A stretch of 10,025 bases of DNA from JAENVT01 sp031370825 (GTDB lineage Bacteria; Actinomycetota; Acidimicrobiia; Acidimicrobiales; Ilumatobacteraceae), in assembly GCA_031370825.1 (NCBI GenBank), contig JANMRB010000078.1, positions 1 through 10,025 on the forward strand, read 5' to 3'. Each line of letters opens with the position of its first letter. The stretch's first letter is position 1. The notes beneath the pieces were generated by a model. It saw nothing but the letters and a program-made list of their open reading frames with translations, searched no databases and was not told the origin of the DNA. Shown piece by piece: positions 1-6,100 of this stretch. The position numbers were made by a program, and so were the translations under genes.

Positions 1-432
1 TGAGCTCATCACGACGTGGATTCTGGCCACCGTTGCTGCCGCCAACGGCTGAGCGCCGTTGTCGCCGCGACGCAGACGGACGTACAAGGCGTCGATCAGC
101 GCCGGTGTGACATCGCCGACCACGACCGAACCGATGTGGCGATGAAGGTGGCAGTCCAACACAGACCGGTTCTGGCGCACCGTCGACGGTGACCACCCAT
201 CCACAGCGGTCGCGAACCATGCCTCGAACAGTTCGCTCATCGTCGAGCGCGACCCGACAGCCCGAACGCAGCGGACGCGAGCCACCATTTCAGCCAGCTC
301 GCGTTCCGCGTCGCTGCGATTGCCCCGAACGGTGATCGACCGGTCGAGTCGGCGACCTGTGTTGGGATCGACTCCGACGTAGGCCCGCAACTCCCACGAC
401 CCCGCACTTCGTTGACGAATTGATCCATTCAT
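1..432 (-). CDS. Tyrosine recombinase (integrase), N-terminal part, cut by window edge
   Basis: Reading leftward from the ATG at 430-432, the frame is open for 144 codons to the window edge. Residues about 11-53 (GSWELRAYVGVDPNTGRRLD, then a basic stretch and a helix rich in E, A and R) resemble the AP2-like arm-binding domain of phage and ICE integrases. Residues about 64-144 (STMSELFEAWF, then WSPSTVRQNRSVLDCHLHRH) match the SAM-like core-binding domain. The catalytic R-H-R-Y residues would lie beyond the left edge and cannot be seen. The frame has no earlier ATG or GTG nearby, so 432 is the best start; no good Shine-Dalgarno precedes it. It is transcribed away from a tRNA-Gly-derived site about 95 bp upstream, the usual place of an integrase beside its attachment site. 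Family assignment is fairly sure; activity is unknown because the catalytic half is unseen. Confidence 0.85.
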   Translation of the reverse strand, partial: MNGSIRQRSAGSWELRAYVGVDPNTGRRLDRSITVRGNRSDAERELAEMVARVRCVRAVGSRSTMSELFEAWFATAVDGWSPSTVRQNRSVLDCHLHRHIGSVVVGDVTPALIDALYVRLRRGDNGAQPLAAATVARIHVVMSS

Positions 433-526
433 CAAACAAGCGTCGCAGCCGTGGGCAATTCCGTGGGCACGTGGGCACCACCCGCCAATCGGCAGCCCAC
501 AAAAGCCCCTGACCAGGACTTTCAAA
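433..526. promoter_or_regulatory. Integrase upstream region with GTGGGCA repeats (possible arm-type sites)
   Basis: Between the integrase start and the tRNA-derived block are three direct copies of GTGGGCA (451-457, 463-469, 471-477) and an inverted GCCCAC (495-500). Short repeats beside an attachment core are the usual arrangement of integrase arm-binding sites, and the integrase has a predicted arm-binding domain. They could equally be operators for the integrase gene. No clear promoter hexamers were found. Confidence 0.4.
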
Positions 527-737
527 TGGAGCGGACGACGGGATTCGAACCCGCGACCCTCACCTTGGCAAAACGTGAAGAGAACCGTCCGTCCAGTCCG
601 CCCAGCCCGCTGACGTGGTCTCCAGTCCACCCATTCGTCCGCCCAGCCCGTCCACTCCGCCCATTCCGTATACCGGTCTACCATCGCCGTCGCCGACGAA
701 ACCGGCTGCTCGCCAACGAGTGCACGGATACGATGGC
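527..737 (-). repeat. Element-boundary repeat, copy 1: tRNA-Gly(GCC) 3' half plus shared end sequence
   Basis: On the minus strand, 571-527 reads from a GCC anticodon loop (TTGCCAA), through variable arm and T arm (GGTTCGAATCCC), to an acceptor end CGTCCGC, discriminator T and CCA. These 45 bp are identical in copies 2 and 3. The 5' half of the tRNA is absent: right of the anticodon loop this copy departs at once and shows no anticodon stem. About 165 bp of C-rich sequence follow, including GTCCGCCCAGCCCG at 596-609 and 637-650, then a conserved palindrome, ending at the DUF433 start. Identity stopping at the anticodon loop fits a site-specific crossover there, as with many tRNA-targeting integrases. 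I infer an attachment-site scar, not a functional tRNA. Confidence 0.75.
668..681. promoter_or_regulatory. Conserved palindrome GTAtACCGGTcTAC, copy 1
   Basis: This 14-bp inverted repeat, with one mismatched pair, is identical in all three boundary copies and lies 57-70 bp before the start of the first gene in each cassette. It may be a shared operator or part of the promoter of that gene, or a recombination-associated site. A good -35/-10 pair is not visible around it. Confidence 0.4.
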
Positions 738-740
738 GTG

Positions 741-965
741 ATGGATCGCATCACCGTCAACTCGCGACAAATGGGTGGCGTGCCGTGCATCCGCGGGTTG
801 CGCATCCCCGTCGCCACCGTTGTCGGGATGATCGCTGACGGCATGACACCCGACGACATCGTCGCCGAACTTCCGCCATTGGAACTCGACGACATTTCAG
901 CAGCGTTGCGCTTCGCTGCCGATGCCGTCGCTGATCGCGAGATTCCGCTTCAACCCACCGCGTGA
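741..965 (+). CDS. DUF433 antitoxin-like protein (copy 1)
   Basis: This 74-residue protein (MDRITVNSRQMGGVPCIRGL, then RIPVATVVGMIADGMTPDDI) matches DUF433, small helix-turn-helix proteins commonly encoded before a PIN-like DUF5615 toxin and thought to act as antitoxin and autorepressor. The helix-turn-helix spans about residues 20-60. The ATG at 741 is chosen; an in-frame GTG at 738 is possible because the second copy starts at the matching GTG. The stop overlaps a GTG start in the GTGA form typical of coupled toxin genes, but the toxin here is reduced to 14 codons. A near-identical paralogue lies at 2474-2701, differing at about nine of 74 positions. With its partner gone it may be a lone repressor or a relic. 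Family call is confident; role is inferred. Confidence 0.85.
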   Translation: MDRITVNSRQMGGVPCIRGLRIPVATVVGMIADGMTPDDIVAELPPLELDDISAALRFAADAVADREIPLQPTA

Positions 966-1006
966 AGTTCCTCGTTGCCCGCCGCCTCGAAGCCGCTATC
1001 TGCTAG
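962..1006 (+). pseudogene. Remnant of DUF5615-type (PIN-like) toxin, 14 codons
   Basis: A GTG overlapping the antitoxin stop starts the reading M-K-F-L-V-A-R-R-L-E-A-A-I-C and then TAG at 1004-1006. MKFLVD is the usual N-terminus of DUF5615 toxins that follow DUF433 genes, so this is probably the 5' stub of a deleted toxin gene. Its last bases overlap the first operator half-site of the next operon, suggesting the deletion joined the two modules. The identification rests on few residues plus context. Confidence 0.5.
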
Positions 1007-1082
1007 CTGGAACTAGCAATAGTCTCCTGATGTACTAGCTGTGACTAGCAAACACATGTTGCAAATACTAGCCACAGCTAGT
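1002..1082. promoter_or_regulatory. Three-site operator RCTAGC-N4-RCTAGY upstream of the mobile mystery operon
   Basis: Three 16-bp sites share one pattern: GCTAGC-tgga-ACTAGC (1002-1017), ACTAGC-tgtg-ACTAGC (1034-1049) and the perfect inverted repeat ACTAGC-caca-GCTAGT (1067-1082). Their centres are 32 and 33 bp apart, close to three helical turns, so all would face the same side of the DNA. The third lies between the predicted -35 and -10. The Xre-like protein encoded immediately downstream is the obvious candidate to bind here as autorepressor; that is inference. Confidence 0.75.
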
Positions 1083-1087
1083 ATAAG
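1059..1087 (+). promoter_or_regulatory. Promoter TTGCAA-17-TATAAG for the Xre/Fic operon
   Basis: TTGCAA (1059-1064) and TATAAG (1082-1087) are separated by 17 bp, close to the sigma-70/SigA consensus. If the -10 ends at -7, transcription starts at 1094, exactly the A of the ATG. The mRNA would then be leaderless, which is common in actinobacteria. Confidence 0.7.
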
Positions 1088-1093
1088 TATGGA

Positions 1094-1564
1094 ATGCCAA
1101 TCGATCGCAAACTGGCACGCCGCCGACTGGATGAGCGATTCGTCCAGCTCAGGATACTCGCAGGAGCTCCTCGTCCGCATCGAGGGTGGATCCGAGCAAT
1201 CCGGGACGCGCTTGGGATGTCGGCCAATGAGATGGCCCAGCGCATGGGAGTCATTCAACAGAACGTCTTCCAATTCGAAAAGAGTGAGGTCAACGACCGC
1301 ATCCAGCTTCGTACCCTCAAGCAGGCAGCCGACGCTCTGAACTGTGACCTGGTGTACGTGCTCTTACCTCGCACCCCGCTCGAGGACGCGGTCAAGGCAC
1401 AAGCAAGACGAAAGGCGGAGGGAATTCTCGATCCAGTCGCCCATCACAGTCGGTTGGAGGATCAGTCGCTCGATCCTCATGAGCTGCAAGTCCAGCTGGA
1501 CGAACTTGCCGACAAGTTCGTTGATCGCCGCGGCCTGTGGCTCGAGCCACACCAACGCAGATGA
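1094..1564 (+). CDS. Mobile mystery protein A-like, Xre-family DNA-binding protein
   Basis: The 156-residue product has the pattern of the family known as mobile mystery protein A (TIGR02612). An N-terminal basic region with PRPHRGWIRAIRDALGMS is followed by an Xre-type helix-turn-helix at about residues 41-65 (GMSANEMAQRMGVIQQNVFQ, then FEKSE). After this come LVYVLLPRTPLEDAV near 87 and a C-terminal LEDQSLDPHELQVQLDELAD region. From memory of that family, it is almost always paired with mobile mystery protein B and found in mobile contexts; the next gene is indeed B, overlapping in ATGA form. The start at 1094 is fixed by the promoter geometry and the operator just upstream. The probable role is DNA-binding partner and autorepressor of the Fic protein. 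Its function has not, to my knowledge, been firmly established. Confidence 0.88.
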   Translation: MPIDRKLARRRLDERFVQLRILAGAPRPHRGWIRAIRDALGMSANEMAQRMGVIQQNVFQFEKSEVNDRIQLRTLKQAADALNCDLVYVLLPRTPLEDAVKAQARRKAEGILDPVAHHSRLEDQSLDPHELQVQLDELADKFVDRRGLWLEPHQRR

Positions 1565-2148
1565 CCGACGCACTCGTCCCGATCGGCGACGGCCACACCG
1601 AACTCTCCGAGGACGATCGACTCGGACTGATCCCGACCTACATCGCGACGCGCGGCGAGCTGTTCGAGGCCGAACAGCGGAACATCGCCGAAGGGATGCT
1701 CGGCCGGCATCCAACGTCCGCCGAACTTCTCGACGACACGTACTTGCGTCAGCTTCACCGTGCAATGTTCGGCAAGGTGTGGAGGTGGTCAGGGATGTAC
1801 CGGAGCGGCGAGACCAACATCGGCATCGATCCGATCGAAATCGCAGTCGCAGTCCGCGATCTCGTTCGCGATGCGACGACCTGGGTCGAACTTGGCACCT
1901 ATGAACCCGACGAGTTGGCAATTCGATTTCACCACAGAATGGTTGCCATCCATCCTTTTCCGAACGGCAACGGACGTCATGGCCGAATCGCTTCCGACTA
2001 CCTCGTGACGTCACTCGCGCATCCGCCATTCACGTGGGGCTCGAGACTGGACGTTGACACCGACGAACTCCGACGCCGATATATCGCGGCGTTGCATGAC
2101 GCTGACGCGGGCGATATCACTGGCCTGATCGAATTCGCGAGGAGATGA
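1561..2148 (+). CDS. Mobile mystery protein B-like Fic-domain protein
   Basis: This 195-residue protein carries a Fic motif at residues 131-142 (HPFPNGNGRHGR), with catalytic His131. Fic enzymes usually transfer AMP or another nucleotide moiety to a hydroxyl group of a target protein. GKVWRWSGMYRSGETNIG at about 71-88 and HTELSEDDRLGLIPTYIAT near the N-terminus fit mobile mystery protein B (TIGR02613). The canonical acidic residue (D/E) of HxFx(D/E)GNGR, which binds Mg2+, is Asn135 here; as I recall this is common in this subfamily. I see no clear N-terminal (S/T)xxxE(G/N) inhibitory helix, so restraint may come from protein A. The ATG at 1561 overlaps the upstream stop (ATGA), implying translational coupling; an upstream in-frame GTG at 1537 is less likely. 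A toxin-like role is plausible but unproven. Confidence 0.9.
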   Translation: MTDALVPIGDGHTELSEDDRLGLIPTYIATRGELFEAEQRNIAEGMLGRHPTSAELLDDTYLRQLHRAMFGKVWRWSGMYRSGETNIGIDPIEIAVAVRDLVRDATTWVELGTYEPDELAIRFHHRMVAIHPFPNGNGRHGRIASDYLVTSLAHPPFTWGSRLDVDTDELRRRYIAALHDADAGDITGLIEFARR

Positions 2149-2182
2149 ACGGGGACCGCTCAGCTCGCAGTATCACTCAACG

Positions 2183-2209
2183 AGGCTTCGTAGAGATCGA
2201 ACGAAGCCT
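2183..2209 (+). terminator. Hairpin after the Fic gene
   Basis: AGGCTTCGT (2183-2191) and ACGAAGCCT (2201-2209) form a perfect 9-bp stem with a 9-nt loop, 34 bp after the Fic stop. No T-run follows, so it may be a weak or Rho-assisted terminator. It also lies just left of the second attachment-like block, so a recombination role is possible. Confidence 0.45.
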
Positions 2210-2219
2210 GGGGATTCTC

Positions 2220-2279
2220 TGGAGCGGACGACGGTGGAGCGGACGACGGTGGAGCGGACGACGGTGGAGCGGACGACGG
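2220..2279. repeat. Four tandem 15-bp copies of the tRNA-Gly 3' terminus
   Basis: TGGAGCGGACGACGG occurs four times head to tail with a 15-bp period (2220, 2235, 2250, 2265). On the minus strand each unit is the last 15 nt of the tRNA, ending in CCA. The fourth is the real start of boundary copy 2. Copies 1 and 3 have only one unit, so this is an expansion specific to this junction, by slippage or repeated aberrant strand exchange. Confidence 0.9.
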
Positions 2280-2473
2280 GATTCGAACCCGCGACCCTCA
2301 CCTTGGCAAGGTTGTGGTTCCCGTCCGCCGAGACCGCCCCAGTCCCCTGACATGGGCTCCTGTCCGCCGGTTCGTCCGCCCAGCCCGCCCAGTCCGCCCA
2401 TTCCGTATACCGGTCTACCATCGCCCCACCAACGAAGCCGACTGCTCGCTAACGAGCACACGGACCCGATGGG
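2265..2473 (-). repeat. Element-boundary repeat, copy 2: tRNA-Gly(GCC) 3' half plus shared end sequence
   Basis: The 45-bp tRNA block (2265-2309) is identical to the other copies. The next about 110 bp closely resemble copy 3, including GTCCGCCCAGCCCG at 2374-2387 and the palindrome GTAtACCGGTcTAC at 2405-2418. On the minus strand GCGGACG (2328-2322) could pair with the CGTCCGC acceptor strand. The result is a tRNA-like 64-mer that lacks a D arm and has a broken lower anticodon stem. The repeat ends at the GTG of the second DUF433 gene. It is read as the junction between cassettes A and B. Confidence 0.75.
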
Positions 2474-2701
2474 GTGATAAATCGCATCACCGCCAACCCC
2501 CGACAAATGGGTGGCGTGCCGTGCATCCGCGGGCTACGCATTCCTGTGGCCACAGTTGTCGGGATGATCGCTGACGTCATGACACCCGACGAGATCGTCG
2601 CCGAACTTCCGCCATCGGAACTCGAAGACGTTTCGGCTGCCTTGCGTTTCGCTGCCGACGCAGTCGCTGATCGCGAGATTCCGCTTCAACCCACCGCGTG
2701 A
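2474..2701 (+). CDS. DUF433 antitoxin-like protein (copy 2)
   Basis: This 75-residue paralogue of the protein at 741-965 begins MINRITANPRQMGGVPCIRG and keeps the same C-terminus (DREIPLQPTA). Changes are mostly conservative (D/E, I/V, V/A), consistent with a functional history after duplication rather than decay. It starts with GTG at 2474, at the same place relative to the boundary repeat as copy 1. Its stop overlaps the GTG of a toxin reading frame (GTGA), the normal DUF433/DUF5615 coupling. That toxin is disrupted, so the protein has no obvious partner here. It probably binds DNA through its helix-turn-helix (about residues 20-60); a shared palindrome upstream is a candidate site. Confidence 0.85.
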   Translation: MINRITANPRQMGGVPCIRGLRIPVATVVGMIADVMTPDEIVAELPPSELEDVSAALRFAADAVADREIPLQPTA

Positions 2702-2991
2702 AGTCTGGTCGACCGAGTCAGCGTTCGAGAGCGTGGACCGCGTCGTGGCCTGCTTCGCTCAGCAGTGGAGCAACTCGCGGTGAGCGGGTCACAGTCGGTC
2801 ATCTTGATCCGAAGTCGCATCCACCGAACCGCAGAACAAAGGTCGCAGTCATTCTCGAACACCTCGCCGACCTCGCCGACGACCTGACCACCGGCGTCAT
2901 AGCCATGATCACCGACGAACGCATCCGCATCAGACGACTGCCACTACTCCACGACGAATGTTCGCTCCCGATCGTCTTGGCCGACGCGTGA
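2698..2991 (+). pseudogene. Broken DUF5615 (PIN-like) toxin
   Basis: An uninterrupted frame exists here, but its translation matches DUF5615 only at the end (LADDLTTGVIAMITDERIRI then RRLPLL), the C-terminal pattern of toxins paired with DUF433. The N-terminus should read MKFLVD: the bases GTGAAGT-CTGGTCGAC lack two nucleotides compared with GTGAAGTTCCT in copy 1. In the +1 frame LVD reappears, followed later by SGSQSVILIRSRIHRTAEQ, another family-like piece; a second shift near 2835-2845 restores the C-terminal frame. The middle, with the expected acidic active-site residues, appears deleted, since only about 97 codons remain. I call it a pseudogene with two frameshifts and an internal deletion. 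Annotation software may list it as a 97-residue hypothetical protein. Confidence 0.7.
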
Positions 2992-3127
2992 GATGCTCGG
3001 ATGGTTCTGCGAAGTTCGGCGTGAACTCATGTTCACCCAGCTTCTCCATCGTTCGTGCTGCCTAGTGCAGTTCGGTTGTGATCAATCCCTGCCAAATCGT
3101 GACCGATCAAGCAATTCGCACGAGCGA
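2992..3127. other. Convergent spacer with small hairpin
   Basis: This gap separates the broken toxin from the end of the large minus-strand gene. The only structure seen is GTGAAC-TCAT-GTTCAC (3021-3036), a 6-bp stem without a T-run on either side. It could be a weak bidirectional terminator. No small gene is supported. Confidence 0.35.
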
Positions 3128-6100
3128 TTACGGTGGAAGCGCTTCCCACGCGGAGTCGATGTCTGCGAAGATCTCCTCGATGGTGCGGGTCCCGTCGACC
3201 CAGTCGACCATCCCTTGCCAGAACGCGCCGGGCCCTCCCTCCAATGTCAGGGCTCCAATCTCCGCTGGCATCTGGTCGGACGCATCCATTCTGAACGCGT
3301 CTGCCCGCAATGCCGAGAGCGTCGCGTCAGCGAGGCTCGTTATCACATCGTCAGCGCCGGAATCGTGGCTCGCGTCGCGATAGTTCGAGGGGTCGAAGCG
3401 TTGGTTGGGAGAAAAGAACCCAGCGTTCGCTCCGGCGGCCCAGTAATGGCTGCCCCACTCCGGGCTGGCGGCGAAGCTCATGAACTCCCGCACCTCCGGT
3501 CGGTCGTTGAGGGCTGCCGCGAAGTTCGCCGTACCGATGGCGGGAGTCGGCCGGCTTGGCTCGATCGGAGGGAGCATGAAGAAGTCGACATCCGTGCCGA
3601 TCCGATCGGTTGCGGGAGTCGATCCCAGCACGAACTGGGCCTGGTGATACAACCAGCACTCAGGTTCAGTCTCGCCGGTCACGCTATCGCGAGAGAGCAT
3701 GTGCGGGAGTTGATTGCTGAAGGTCTCGTCGCTGATGCTCGCCGCACCGCCCCTCACGTATCCGGGCTTGAAGACCAGGGCGTCGGCGAGCATGCCGGCC
3801 TTCATCACCGCTGGGCTGGTGAACCCGATTTCGCCACGTGTCCATGCGTCGTAGGTCTCGACGCCTCCCACCCGAAGTACCAAACTCTCGATAAAGTCGG
3901 AGCCGGGCCAGCCGTTTCCATCGCCGAACGACTCGAAGCCGAAGCACCATGGGGTTCTCCCGTCCGCCACGATTCGATCGGAGAGCACGATGAGCTCCTC
4001 CCATGTCTTCGGTATCTGGTACCCGGCCTTCTGGAACTCGGCTTTCGGATAGAACACGAGGCCCTTCGGTTGGATCGCGACCGGGATGGCCCGAACGGCC
4101 TGGTTTCCGACAGGCGCGGTATCGCCGGCGGCCGACGTTCCGAAGCTGAGCAAGAAGTCGCGGAAGTCGGATCGTAGCGTCGCGGGGTCGACGAACTGGG
4201 CGATGTCGATCCCTCGGTTGTGGGCCCATTCAGGGATCTGCTGGTTGAACACCACGACATCGGGACGCCGCTCTGGTTCTGCGGGGACGAGGTTCTGGGC
4301 ATCCTCGACGCTGAGCGGCGTCGTCTCGATCTTGATCCCGGTGCGCTCGGTGAATGCAAGAAACTCGCGGGCCATAGGGAGGTCTAGTTCGAAGTTGTTG
4401 CACAGACAGATCGTGACGGTCGTGCCCTCCAGAGGTAGTTGCAGGTCGGCAGGTGCGTAGGCGTCCAACCCACGTTGCAGCTCCAGGTCCACAGGAACGT
4501 CGACCTTGGCCGGGCATGGGCCGGACAGGAAGTCCTGGCATTCGGCGTCGGTGAAGGATCGCGAGGCGCTCGATTCGGCGAGCTCGATCAACTCGTTCGG
4601 TGGCAGGGCATACACGCCGACGGCACCCCGTGATCCGGGTCTGGCCGCCAGTCGTGTTCCTGCATCGACCTTGTACTGGACCCCGAGCTCCTGGAGCGCG
4701 AAGTGCACAGCGTCGACTGCCTCCTCGGTGGCGTAACCCAGGTCGACTGTCTGTCGCAAGGACTGCATTGCGAGCAGGAGGGCGAGCTCTGGGTCCTTGG
4801 TACGTTGCGCCGTTGAGGCCGTGACAAGGCGATTGACCAACAGCAAGTCGTCGACCTCGCCCTTGGCGTCCACCGACGAACGCCACTGGACCACTCCGAA
4901 GATGCCGAGCACGGCGACGAGGACGGCGAACAGACCGACACCGGTGAGCTGGCGACCGCGACGCCGTTGGCGGAGCTCGGCAACGGTAGCTCGGTTCTCG
5001 CGGATCAGGATTTCTTCCGCGTCACGATCGCGCTCGGCGACGCTGGAATCGAGGAACGCGCGTTCATGGCCGGACAGCTGCAGTGATGTCGTGTTTGACC
5101 AGCCTTGCAACTGCTCTAACAGGCCGCCTCTGAGGAGGTACGCGTCGACGCGGTCCGCGGCGACCCACTCGCGATGAGCCTCGGCGAGTCGTCGTTGAGC
5201 ACGGACGTCGTCGCGCGCCCCGTCGATCCAGTCGCGAAGTCGCGTCCATTCCGTCAGCAATGCCTCGTGCGAAATCTCGACTGTGGGGCTCCGCGTCAAA
5301 GGATCGCGATCGAAGCTCAAGAGGCGGTGTCGACCGAACGTTTCGAGCACTGAGCGCAGCAGCCGTCGATCGACGTCGAGATCTTCGAGCTCGCTCTGCA
5401 GCACTCGGCGACGGGTGTCCTCGCCGCCCTCGGTGAGGGTGATCAGGCGGAGGAACATCTGCCGGGCGACCGCGTCGGCATCGTCGCCAAGACTGCTCAG
5501 CAAGCCATCGGCGCGCTTGACCAGCGCGCTCGAGATCCCGCCCAGTTGTTGGTATGCCGCGTGGGTGATGCGATCCCCGCGCCGGCTCTCGAACAGTTCG
5601 GTCAGCGTGTACTGCAGCAGCGGCAAGGCGCCCGGTCGGTCCGTCACGTCATGGAGCAGTGCCGCGAGCAATGCCGCTTCGAACGTGACGCCCCGTCGCT
5701 GAGCCGGCTGTGTGATCGCCTGCTCCAGCTCGCTCGGGGTCATCGGCGTGATGACCTCGGTCCCCTCTCGGAGCAGTTCACCGAGGCCGCGATGCTGCAA
5801 CGGCCGGTCGTAGAAGTCGGCTCGAAGCGTGGCGACGACACGGAGGTGACCGCGGGCATCGGTGACAGCGTTCACGATGCTGGCGATAAAGCGATTTGCT
5901 GTCGCCGAGTCGACCTGGGTGAACAGTTCCTCGAACTGATCGATCAACAGCAGGACTTGTGAACCGTCGTTCGGCAATATGTCGTCGAGCGCACGCTGGA
6001 TGCCTCGGTCGCCGGTGAGCAGGTCGAGCAACGAGGGCGGCGAGTCGAGGGCGATGCCGAGGAGCGCTTCCTCGAGCTGCTCGAACGGATGTGGCGCTGG

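Noticed and set aside
527..571. Intact tRNA-Gly gene
   Set aside because: The 5' half, including the D arm, is missing in all three copies, so none is a standard tRNA.
572..660. CRISPR array
   Set aside because: The C-rich repeats are short, irregular and without uniform spacers; no cas gene is present.
615..740. Upstream ATG extension of the first DUF433 protein
   Set aside because: The extension is proline- and serine-rich repeat translation, and the second copy starts at the position matching 738/741.
1364..2029. 221-codon minus-strand frame opposite the Fic gene
   Set aside because: It is an arginine-rich shadow of the mobile mystery genes, without domains.
2173..2421. Minus-strand frames with W-A-D repeats through the boundary copies (also 9456-9887)
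   Set aside because: They translate the C-rich repeats and the tRNA block (NLAKVRVAGSNPVVRS is a typical false translation of a tRNA gene). They are not conserved as protein in copy 1.
2993..4177. 394-codon open frame on the plus strand
   Set aside because: It is almost entirely antisense to the large minus-strand gene, whose codon pattern and domain matches are clear; the plus-strand translation shows no recognisable domain.
3684..4229. Shadow frames suggesting a frameshift inside the large regulator
   Set aside because: The main frame is continuous for 1,576 codons with consistent domain content, so no frameshift is needed.
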